This document shows, piece after piece, positions 54,070 to 64,000 of a stretch of 64,000 bases of DNA. This stretch comes from Clusia tigrina (taxonomy: Eukaryota > Arthropoda > Insecta > Diptera > Clusiidae), in NCBI GenBank assembly GCA_920105625.2, contig OV050030.1:173961315-174025314 (forward strand), given 5' to 3'. How positions within the stretch are numbered: the stretch's first letter is position 1; each line of letters begins with the position of its first letter. Below the pieces are notes generated by a model. The model made no database searches, had not been told where the DNA came from, and saw nothing but the letters and a program-made list of their open reading frames with translations. The position numbers were made by a program, and so were the translations under genes.

Positions 54070-55952
54070 GGTTTGTTCAATCTGTAGTTCGCGGCTCACA
54101 ATGCAGGCAGGAAGTTATTTTCCTACATAATACAGGTCATTCTAATAGGCGAAGATCAAGATTCAAACCAATAAATAAAAACTGGCCACAACCTGAGAGC
54201 AAAGCTACAATACAGCAATAGGGACCAATTGGTAAAAATGCGATATATCCAGAAAAGGAAACCAGATGGAAGTTAGAGTAATATCATTCAACAAAAATTA
54301 TTATATCAGATAGCAAATTTCATCAGGTATTCTAGGATTATTTACCATTAATTTAATCACCCCAGCTATAGCACTTACTTCTAGCAGCAACTTCGCAAAA
54401 ATCACGCAATTTGAACATAACCTGGAGTTTATTTTGGAGGCACGGTCACAATATATATTTGATTCAAAGTTATTGGAGTATACTTGTGTCGTTGAATCTT
54501 AGTTCTTACTTTGCTGACCTTTATGGATTCAAATAAAAATTTCAAGATCTTTTTTAAAAATTATCTTAACGTAACTGAAATTGAACACAAAATTTAAGAC
54601 TTACAATGAATCAATGAACTGACGTAAAACTACCATGTTACACTTAAACGTGCACCACTAAAAATCATTGACAGTATAGAACATAGTTTACTTGGTATAC
54701 TCAATACGGAATATGCTGACTATATAGAATGTGAAATAGAAAATCTGCTGAAAATGAAAATCTTTTACTTTAACTGGCAAAAAGAAATGAGTATATGATC
54801 AAATCTACTCGTAATTTGTGTCGCAAGACCACCGATCAGATTCAAAGTCCGTTCAAAGCGCTAAAGAAACATATACCAGGAGCATTTCAAGAAGAAAATT
54901 TACTTCTCTTTCAGCATACTCACTCATACTAATGGACACCTATGAGAAATTACTAACCGAAGTTCTCAACATACTAACTGAAGTTTACACAGGCAAGACT
55001 AGCACACAATTTTTGTCACCGGAACAACTTCAACAGCAAATTTTCCTCATACGAGAACAAATACTTTCCACTCCACACTTCCAGTTCAAGGAGACGATTT
55101 GTTAACAATTTACAAGATAATGACTTCAAAGGGAAGTGTAATAAGAGATAAGATTGTAATAAAAGTAACAATTCCGTTACTAAGCTTAGAAACACTACGT
55201 ATTATGCATCTGTATCTCTTGCCAACTCGAGTATCAGTCAGCTTCTTATTCATTCAACCAACAATAGGCTAATTGCAAATCAAATTACGCAGGAACGTTA
55301 ACTCTCCACTATATGAAATGGATGTCAACTCGTGCTACGAGGCGAAAAATAGCAAATTTATTTGTACTCAAATGCGGCCCATATATTCAAAGGAATCATC
55401 AGTCTAACAATGCGACAATGACATTAAACCGGAATTAGCTCTATGCAGAGCTATAACGACGAATCCTTCTCAATATTGGATTCAGTTAAGAGCTCCCGGG
55501 CAATGATTATTTACGGTATCAGCACTGTCCATTATCAATGTGGTCTGAAAAATGCAGACTTGAAAAAAGAGAAATCTCCGGCAGCGGCATCATCAGCCTA
55601 GCACCAGGATGCATAATTAATCACAAAACAATGACGACCCATGCACTCAACACTTTCGAAACCGCTTCAAACTACACTATTATCAGTAATTTAACAGAAA
55701 TGATTTTGTATCACTAATATATGCATTCCCACGATATTTCACCAGCATTATTGCCAGAATTCGACACGGAAGGTGGCAAGGAGCCACTAATGTCAATGAA
55801 ACAGCACACCACATATAACAACGTTCATCATATACATCACTATATAGTAATGTAGCTCATCGTCAATCCTGTCATCATACTATCGATATACACATACCGA
55901 TACAAGAAAAACCAGGCGAAATTTGAATTAAGAAGAGGATTGGGAAAATTAT
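54070..55952 (+). pseudogene. env-like glycoprotein pseudogene, right-arm copy
   Basis: Inverse of 43960-42080. The readable helix piece is at 54818-55105 (LTEVLNILTEVYTGKTSTQF, LSPEQLQQQ). The N-terminal signal-like piece has an extra stop near 54,310. The distal GSGII piece near 55,575 and the anchor region near 55,880 are present but more broken than in the left arm, with a stop at about 55,715. Confidence 0.6.
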
Positions 55953-55981
55953 AGTCAGTTTTAATGTATACAAAACTAAAT

Positions 55982-58840
55982 TTAAGGCTGCGAAGAGGGA
56001 GTCTGACTGAGTGACCGATTCCAGCAGTTCTGTGGAACTCTGGAATCGGTCAATGGGGCATCAAGGCTTAGGAAAATACTGTTCAGAACCAGGACGGTTC
56101 TCGGCAGTGTGAAGTGGCAATATGGCTCATGGACAGGTCGTGTCAGGAGTCCCTGGAAGTTTTGATGGAAACTGTCCAGGTTGCACGGACTCGTACAACG
56201 TCGATACGCAGCCGATAAATCTTGCCCGTGTTTCAAGGACCGACGTGTCGGATATCGTGAAGAAGGATAAAATTCCGTGGGCAATACGCTCCTTCGGCTC
56301 GTATATGCCAGCGGGTTCTGATGGGATTACACCGTCTATGCTACAACCTTCTGCCGGGGGCGTGATACCCCATCTAGTTCACATCTTCACAAAGTGTCTC
56401 AAGGATTGGTATGTGCAAAAAAGGTGGAGAGAAGTCAAGGTGGTTTTCATTCCAAAAGCGGGAAAAATAAATTATTCTACTGACAGGGATTGCAGACCAA
56501 TAAGTCCCTCATCGTTTATTCTAAAAAAAACCCTTGAGATACTTATCGATTTGCATATTAGAAGGTTTACCAATATTCGCACAATGGATATCGCGCAACA
56601 CGCATACAGTAAGAGTAGATCAGTGGATAGCGCACTTCATGAAGTGGTTGGTATCGTTGTGAGGTCAATGAACTATTAGGAATACGCGTTGGTCGGTTTT
56701 GTGGACATTGAGAGGGCCTTCAGCAATGTAAACACAGAGGCGATCTGCAAGGCGCTGAGAGATCACGGAGTGAAGAAATTCATAGTGACATGGATTAACA
56801 CAGATGCTAGTAAGCAGGGTCATCAACGCCACTATGGGGACTTCCTCGGTGAGTAGGAGGAGTACAAGGGGTACGCCGCAGGGGGAGTGCTATCATCTCT
56901 GCTATGGCTTCTAGTAAATAAGATTTTAGGACCCTTCAAAGCAAAGAGAACAAAGCCTACGCTGATAACGTTACCATACTAATCCCAGGCAAGTTTTTGT
57001 CAACGATTAGCGAACTCATGGAATCAGTACTGGGTGCGATTTCCGGATGGGTTGAGCGCAACGGCATAGGAGTTAAACCTACTAAGACGGAGCTAGTTTT
57101 GTTCACGAGGAAAACAAAAATCCCTGAGTTCCCTTTGCCAAAGTTAGGTATGGTAACGTTGAATTTATCTTCAGAAGCGACGTAGTTAGGTACCATTGTG
57201 GACTCGAAGCTAAATTGGAGAAAGAATATTGAGGAGAGAAGAAATAAGGGTTGGGCTGAATACTATAGCTGTAATTGGAGCTTTGGGAAAATTGGGATTG
57301 TCACCGTACATTATGTATGGGATGTACACCACAATCATTAGACTAATTATCCTTTCGTCTGGTGGAAGCCGTTGGAAATGAAATGTAATCAAGATCGTTT
57401 TGAAAAACTACAAAGACTTGTTAGCCTGGGAATCTCAGGCGCTGTAAACCTGGGAATCTCAGGGGTTGTAAGCAGCAAGAAGGCTTAAATATATTATTTC
57501 ACCTTTTACTAGGAGCGTTCATTCAGGGTTGTGCCGCCAAGTGTGCGCTCAGACTAAGGGAGTGCAACACGTGGAAATCTGCCAACTGTGAACACTGTAT
57601 AATTTTGAGCGAAATAAAAGGGTCAAAGGATAGTTACGGCTGACCTAAAAACGGCTATAGACCACATGACTTCTACTATAGACTTTAAAGCTAGAATTCC
57701 AACTCTCTATCCAACCAGAAAAGACTGGGAGTCAAGCTCTATGACGGGAAATTCCGAAATTACCATCTACATTGACGGCTCAAATATGGAGGGTGGAACG
57801 GGGCGGGTGTGTTTTCGGAAGGCTTGCAGGCAAGACAGTCATATCGGCTGCCTGATGCATGCAGCATCTTTCAGGCCGAAGTCTATGCAATTGAGAAAGC
57901 GGTTAGACTGATACTAAGTAGTACAATACGACCCTCGAATATCACTATCTTTGTGGATAGTCAGGCGGCGCTTAAGCCAATAGAATCCAATACAGTTAAA
58001 TCACAGTTGGTAATGAAATGTCGTATCTCACGACTGAACATTGGACCCAACAAGGTCTCACTTTGCTGGGTTTCCAGTCATAGATATCCAGAAGGGGCTT
58101 TGAAATGGACATTAACGAAGTAACTACTTCAATACAAATCCCGATATGTGAACTGTTTAGGAATATAGATGAATTCATTATTGCGCTGACAAATAACTTA
58201 TGAACTAATCGTGACGACTGTGAAGTTTCTAGGTTAAACATGAAGAGAACGAAGGTTCTCTGAGGGCTCAACAAACCTGCAGTAAGGGCGCTTACGGGGG
58301 TCATTAGTGGGCATTATGCTATCGCAAACAATGCTCCAACATTGGCGTATTCCGTCGAGCGGGCTATGGAACAGTTGCCATGATGAAGAATAGATAGAGT
58401 AGATTCATGACTTTTTATGTTAAAGTCCAAGACTACAATTGAAACGACTTCAATGTTTGGGGTCGCGCTTCTTCACAAGCTTGACAGTGATAGCGAAGGT
58501 GGATTTATCGGATCTTCTCACTTTCATCTGGAAAACCAAATGGTTTAAAAGGGATGGTACTTCCACTGTTTACAGAAATCGAGGGTAAGGACGAGTATGC
58601 CGCCTCCTGGCATTTTTGAAGGCAGTCAAAGGTTGTGAATAGTGAACGGCCCCAGATATGTAGGTTAGTTGCGAATATGTTTCCTACTAATAAGCAACCC
58701 CAAACAGGCAGCGGATGACTAGCTAGGGAGTGCAAACACGTAGTGCTGCACAGCACTGTGTCCTGAATGAAAAACCCAGAAAACCTACAACTGCACTGTC
58801 AAGGTGACTTGCGGTGCCGCCTTAAAAGCACCTTGTCCCC
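55982..58840 (+). pseudogene. R1/LOA-like LINE with RT and RNase H, right-arm copy
   Basis: Inverse of 42050-39200. The RT start frame is longer here (56122-56679, 185 codons) because the homopolymer at about 56,525 has eight A's, keeping ILKKTLEILIDLHIRRF in frame. The active site again reads AYADN (near 56,960). Thumb at 56997-57185; RNase H at 57666-58123 (YIDGSNMEGG: the first catalytic Asp is kept, Thr is now Ile). The C-terminal tail lies near 58,290. Confidence 0.8.
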
Positions 58841-58869
58841 CTTGGTCTCCTCTAGACGTTAAATTTCTG

Positions 58870-59310
58870 TGATCTCTCCTAGACTTGAAACTTGGAATGT
58901 GCGCAGAATTTGCCACATTATTTTTCCTAATGAAGACAAAAGAGACTTCGGCTAATAATCCCCACTACGTTGACGACCATCGCAGATGAAAAACGGACAA
59001 CGATTTATGGATATGCACCTGGAATATTTGGACCCTCTATAGAGAATGTGCATCTATCCAAATGGCGAAAGCTCTTGTGAAAATTAAGGCTGACATCACA
59101 ACCATCCAGGAGCTGCGATGGAAAGGAGAAAGACTGCTCAAAACGAGCAGATTGCCATATCTACTACATATGGCATGCGGAGAAGTGGAAACTTGGATGT
59201 GAATTCGTTGTAAGCTGAAGACTACGACACCTTGTTTCACTGTTCCCACCGGTGAGCGAAAGGTTGGCTACGACCCGCAACATGGCAAAGTTCTTCAATA
59301 TTAGCCTGAT
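58870..59310 (+). pseudogene. RTE-like endonuclease fragment, right-arm copy
   Basis: Inverse of 39160-38720: LETWNVRR near 58,890 and TWNIWTLYRECASIQ near 59,015, then IKADITTIQELRWKGE. It is broken in the same way as the left copy, so the fragment was already dead before duplication. Confidence 0.6.
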
Positions 59311-59655
59311 CTACGCGCTTACCCACAACCCATTCAATCCCAATTTTAAAAAATATACATCGCAAAATTTATGACGAATTCATTTTGCATCATAAACAGA
59401 ATAAATTTCAAAAGCAGATATTTTTAAATTCGATTTTATTTTTATTTAGTTGAATTTTTAATTTTCTTTCTCATGCCGAGTTGACTAAAAAGGTCAATGA
59501 CATTTCTGGTTCCATTTTTAAATTCGATTGCAGTTTAATTTTTAAATTCACTTTTATTGTATTGCTAAGTAATCAAAAATATGAACGACATTTATGGTTC
59601 AAGGCAATATAATGAAAATGTAGAATAAGTTAACAGTAAAGTTTTGGTCTTAAGA
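59311..59655. other. AT-rich spacer, no gene (mirror of 38381-38719)
   Basis: Same short ATTTTTAAATTCGAT repeats as the left arm, inverted. No coding content seen. Confidence 0.5.
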
Positions 59656-60177
59656 TTCACTCATCTGATAGAAACAAAATTCCAGATGTCATTGACTTCT
59701 GCGTGATGAAAGGTGTTCTCAGAAGCTGTGTTGAGATATCCCCGTCGCTGGATCTGTCATGAAACCATTCTCCTATTATTGCAACACTGAATTCGAAGGT
59801 AGAATGCACAATGAAACCACCCACACTACATACGAAACAAACAAACTTCTAGCATTTCAAGGAAATTGTAGATGACATTCTGCCGATCAATATTTGTCTG
59901 AAATGTCTTGAAGATATTGAGGTTACCGTTGAAAATTTTAACAAAACTGTCCAATACGCTGCATGGAACTCTACTCCGGAGCCAGAAGATCAACTGAACA
60001 AGCATCCTTCCCATCCCGTTATTAGGGAGATGGTTGATAAAAAACGCAAACTAAGAAGGGTGTGGCAAAGTACCAGGCATCCGAAAGACAAAAATAATTT
60101 TAATAGAGCTACAAAAAACCTTAAGCGGTACTTGGCGCAGAAGCAGAATGAAGAAATACAGCACAACTTGTCCATTT
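59656..60177 (+). pseudogene. remnant of second Jockey-clade LINE, right-arm copy, RT deleted
   Basis: Holds only the endonuclease end (SPSLDLSW near 59,745) and the linker (LRRVWQSTRHPKD near 60,060). At about 60,177 the sequence GTCCA jumps to TTTTATCTGCATGATTCTGG, which corresponds to left-arm base 36,064. The 1.8 kb encoding the RT core is absent. Confidence 0.8.
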
Positions 60178-62275
60178 TATCTGCATGATTCTGGTGTTGA
60201 TGTGTTTTGACTATGTTAGTCGGCGATCAGGGTGCATTCCTAAATATTTTATATCGGAGGACTGAGAGATAGGCTTCAAGTTTATTTGTACTGGGGCGCA
60301 AGTTTTTTTACATAATTTAAATGTTAAATGCACGCACTTATTTTCATTCAATTTGATTCTCCAACAATCCATCCAATGCTACAGAATATTCAAGTGTTCT
60401 TGGAGCAGCTTGGATGCAATGTTTGGGTCCGAGTGGGAACATAAAATTGCAGTGTCATCGGCAAATGTTAAGGTGACAGTTCTTTCATAAGTTGGTATAT
60501 CAGCAGTATATAGCGTGTAGAGCAGAGGTCCAACACACTGCCTTGGGGAATTCCTGTTTGAATGGGGTATTCCGCTGAGATGAGATTTTTGTGCTTTATA
60601 ACAAATTTTCTACACGAGAGGTAGTTGCTAGTATCATATATAAATTTAAAGACAGTATGCTTTTTAGGTGTATTAAAAGTCCTGTATGCCAAACTTTGTC
60701 AAATGCTTAGGTTAAGTCGAGGAACACAGCAGAACAATATTCTTCACGGGTGTAAGTTTTTTGGATGGTACGTACAATACTGTGAAGTTGTTCAACCGTG
60801 CCATGCTTTTCGCGGAAGCCAAACTGGTGATCTGGTACTACATTTTTTCATCTGTGGCAGTTTTAATCCTCTTTGCTATAAATTTTTTGAAAAGCTTTGA
60901 AAAAACTTATAATAAGCTCATAGGTCTGTTTTGAGATATTTTCCATGTTTGAGGGAACCCTCCCATTGAAAATATGCAGGAGATTTTCCATGGCTACTAT
61001 TGGAGATTCGTTTATCATCTGTCCTGTTATTATGTCACACCCTGGAGCTTTTTTACATCTAATTCGTTAATAGCGTCTACCAATTCTTTCTTTTTATTGC
61101 TATACCTGTGATATTTGGGTTATCGCTGGCGTGTGGTTATTTGGAATCATGAATAGCAAGGTTTTGTTTAAAATGAGTAGTGAAAACGACCCCATTTTCG
61201 GCATTGCTTTTTCCCCAGCCGCCATTTGGGTGACGGATTGGTGACTCAGAAATGATTGGTCTTCGCAAATTTTTAGCTGCTCGCCAGATAGAATACCTAG
61301 TTGCTGTTGTAGGGGATCTCTGTTATTGCCATTCGCATCTGATTGATCGCTTTTCTAATAAAACTATATATAAAAGATGTACTCCGAAATCTTTGCCGAG
61401 TAACAGGTTTGTAGGGCGGGGTAGCTACCTTCGTTGCTTGGGATAACAATTTTGTGAATGTATACACAGCTGCATTTATTTCTTGGTCTGCTTTCAGGGA
61501 TAGAGACAGATTGAGATGCGAGCTGATCTACATTTTATATTTCAACCAATCCGTTTGCTTGAAAACTAGGGCCTTTTTGTTGTCTCTTTTCGACAATGTT
61601 TGGGATTTGAGTGTTATTATTGTAGGAGTATGATCCGAGGACAGATCTAGTGATGATTGTACGTGAGTGAATGTTGTGTAAACCTTTAGCGACTCCGAAG
61701 TCTATCAGGTTTGATCTTTATCTGTAGACCAATATGTGGAGCTGCCACAAGATAAAACGACCACCCTTAGTTTAGTTATCGTTGATAATAGCTTTCTCCC
61801 CTTTGGAGTTACTGGGCGAGAGCCCCAATGCGTATGTTTGACATTAAAATTTCCAGCAGCAATACATTTATTACCGAGAGTACCAAAGAAGTGCTTATAT
61901 TGGTGTTACTCTGTTGTGTATGGGTGGGCAGTAGATTGCTGATATTATTAGTCCACTTACATATTCTTCAAGTATAATGCTTGTTGCTTGAATATGCTCT
62001 ATTCTATTTTTAATTAAAAGTGCATTGATTGTTTTCCAACCCATGTCATAGTTATTGCTGGAGACAGTTATATGTGAAATTATTTTTGACGGTTCACCTG
62101 TCAACCTATTTTTCAGGTACCACACGAGCTTTGCCACTAAGTTGTGCCACCACGAGCTTTGCGACTAGAGTGTTTGGTATCATAGATGGTATATCCATCT
62201 ATATTGAAGCTATTGTTCTGAGTGAGATGGGTTTCCAAAATTAGCATAAGTTCTAAATGTTTGTGCTCAAACTTG
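60178..62275 (-). pseudogene. first Jockey-like LINE, right-arm copy
   Basis: Inverse of 36064-33960. The thumb end beyond YLGMHPDR is lost at the deletion junction. The RT active site LTFADDTAIL is retained near 60,455-60,475, and GIPQGSVLD near 60,545. Endonuclease pieces are at 62137-61895. Identical in the sampled endonuclease piece to the left arm. Confidence 0.78.
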
Positions 62276-62352
62276 TGCTGCGTTACACCGCTAGCGTGTA
62301 AATATGTGATTTTTATGGTGGTTATGGGTTTAATAATAGAGATTGTAATATC

Positions 62353-63200
62353 ATGTTATCTACAAGTGAAGCGATATTTAATTTCCAAAGGAATTATTTG
62401 AATAAATATTCAACACAACTAAACATGTGCATGAATCGAAAAAAATTGTTTGACCAAAATCGAAAACCGAATTTGAGCGAAATGGAAAACTTGCAGCAGA
62501 AAATTGAAGAATTTGAGGTGGTGTTGCAGCAGAAAGAGAATAAAATTATGCAACAACAGCAGCAAGCCGAGCAATCAGCCGAAACAGAAGAATGACAACA
62601 AAGAGTTCTGCGGTTGGGAGAAGAGTTGCAACATTACGAAGGGAAATCATGCACCAACAAAAAAAAATTCAACGACACCAGCAGATACAACAACAGCAAA
62701 GGCCGCAACAGCAGCAAGTCCAGCAACAGCCAGAACTGAATTTTTTACTTCAACCTCAACATATTCTAAATCAATTCAGGCACCTTAAACCATTCGACGA
62801 CAATCAAAATTATAGCCTGCCATCATTTATAAAGGCCGTGGTGAAGCAGCATCAGAGAGCTAGGTGATAATGCTAACTGGGAAAACATTTTCGCCCAATC
62901 AAGTCTTATGGAGAGTTATTCAGCAAATGCCGACTAATAAAGGTTAGTAATCTAAGTGAATTATTAAGAGTAGCGAATAGCATTAAATAAAAGCTAAATG
63001 AATGTATGATTTCGACGACAAAAATCGAAATATATACCAACCAGAAAACATAGATAGAAACCTAGTAGAAATAGTTACTGAAAATATAGATGGAACTGTT
63101 AGAGCGTACATCGTCGACAACGTGACATTAGACGATATTTATAGAAAATACCAAAGTTTACGATAACTAAACGATACTATATGTATAGCCTACAACCATA
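62353..63200 (+). pseudogene. gag-like Gln-rich fragment, right-arm copy
   Basis: Inverse of 33890-33040. Pieces 62353-62595 and 62592-62867 differ from the left arm by His to Gln (YSTQLNM), Glu to Gly (SSAVGRR) and Pro to Gln (LQPQHI). The 4-nt overlap between the two frames is preserved. Confidence 0.5.
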
Positions 63201-63244
63201 GAAAGAGCAAGATTTTTACAAAACCTAGTTTTTTCACTCAATCT

Positions 63245-64000
63245 AAGGGGTTTTTGAATAAGAGCGCTACAAAAGTTTTTTTAAATAAAACAAAACCGGT
63301 TTTAGATATCAATGAAGTTCTTTATTCCTGTGAAAGTACGTTCGATGCCATTATGTATGGAACTCGATTTGTTTTGCATGGCCACCACGGGCACGCTTGC
63401 AGAAGTCCAGACGCTGAACCCAATTTTCAACGGTTTTCAAGCATAAATCGGCCGATACTGCTGCAATTTCACGTTCGATATTCGTACGAAGTTCATCAAT
63501 CGTCGCTGGCTTGTTGGCATAGACCATAGACTTGACGTAGCCCCACAGGAAATAATCTAACGGCGTCAAATCGCACGACCGAGGCGGCCAATCGACTGGG
63601 CCATTTCGTGAGATAAAACGTTCACCAAACTTGGTTTGCAGTAAATTGGTTGTGGCATTCGCTGTGTGGCTTGTGGCGCCGTCCTGTTGGAACCACATGT
63701 CCTCCAAGTCCATATTATCCAATTGGGGACAAAAATATTCGGTTATCATTGAATGGTAGCGATTCGCATTCACAGTTATGTGCCGGTCTTGATCATCAGG
63801 GAAGAAGTACGGCCCAATGACGCCGCCGGCCCATAAACCGCACCAAACCGTAATTTCTTCGGGATGCAATGATGACTCATTGACGAAGCCATTCAGCCAG
63901 AAATGAGATTCATCATAAATTGGACGTAGCGCTCGTAAAGTTGAGGCGACTGACTCCGAATTTCGGTAATAAATATTAATAATTTCGACTAGTTGTTGGC
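63245..64000 (-). mobile_element. mariner-like element 2, right-arm copy, cut by window end
   Basis: Inverse of the left-arm element from its right terminus (AGGGGTTTTTGAATAAGAGC at 63,246). Its transposase frame (63869-63351, continuing off the edge in the same frame) matches the left arm with only a few changes (HTN/RTN, QIQ/QIE). The Helitron flank (GA then TTAAG inverted) adjoins it, so Helitron sequence is expected past 64,000. Confidence 0.88.

Larger units (their letters stand above)
49144..64000. repeat. right arm of giant palindrome (truncated by window end)
   Basis: Reverse complement of the left arm. The last bases (TTCGACTAGTTGTTGGC) match the inverse of 32,240-32,256, so the repeat continues beyond the window. 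It lacks left-arm bases 36,065-37,859 (junction at about 60,177/60,178). Differences include single-base changes and homopolymer indels that repair or break frames relative to the left arm. Confidence 0.95.

Noticed and set aside
32240..64000. Treating the palindrome as a Polinton/Maverick or fold-back transposon with long terminal inverted repeats
   Set aside because: No DNA polymerase B, retroviral-like integrase or packaging genes; the arms are a mosaic of unrelated LINE, gypsy and mariner pieces.
1..64000. tRNA, rRNA or snRNA genes
   Set aside because: No cloverleaf-like sequence with A and B boxes or rRNA-like stretch was noticed; the only tRNA-related sequences are the 12-16 nt primer sites.

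Overview
The window looks like insect DNA, most probably a brachyceran fly (Diptera; a tephritid-like genome is a guess). The evidence is the repeat content: env-bearing Ty3/gypsy elements (errantivirus type), Jockey, R1/LOA and RTE-type LINEs, mariners, a Helitron, and a dispersed CCGT/CTGT-rich repeat typical of flies. I found no convincing host gene, tRNA or rRNA in 64 kb. It is a nested transposon graveyard, probably heterochromatic or pericentromeric.

Left half (1-33.9 kb). Every Ty3/gypsy sequence lies on the minus strand: a decayed element (1.0-4.5 kb); a complete element with two LTRs, here called A (6050-12426, TATA target duplication); a decayed pol fragment (13.0-14.9 kb); and an older env-bearing element, C. 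C runs in pieces from about 16 to 33.9 kb and has been split by three insertions: gypsy element B (18318-25264, ATAT duplication), mariner 1 (26082-27007, TA duplication) and a Helitron (27194-32998, inserted between A and T). A second mariner (32112-32994) sits two bases inside the Helitron's 5' end. The insertion order can therefore be read directly. A and B keep clean LTRs, primer sites and target duplications, but their pol genes are broken.

Right half (32.24-64.0 kb). This is one giant inverted repeat. Sequence from 32,240 rightwards reappears, reverse-complemented, from 64,000 leftwards, with the centre in (TA)n tracts near 48.9-49.15 kb. Sampled stretches look about 98-99% identical by eye. 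Each arm carries the same mosaic: mariner 2, a gypsy gag fragment, two converging Jockey-like LINEs, an RTE-like endonuclease, an R1/LOA-like LINE with RNase H, an env-like glycoprotein pseudogene, a LINE RNase H tail, another Jockey piece and an R1/LOA-like LINE. About 1.8 kb of the left arm (36,064-37,860) is absent from the right. The right arm runs off the window, so the palindrome's full length is unknown.

How it may work together. Two ideas deserve testing. First, the one-sided orientation of env-class gypsy elements resembles a flamenco-like unistrand piRNA cluster: a plus-strand transcript would be antisense to all of them. Second, the palindrome could be read into a very long hairpin RNA that feeds siRNA or piRNA pathways. 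Both are inferences from layout only.
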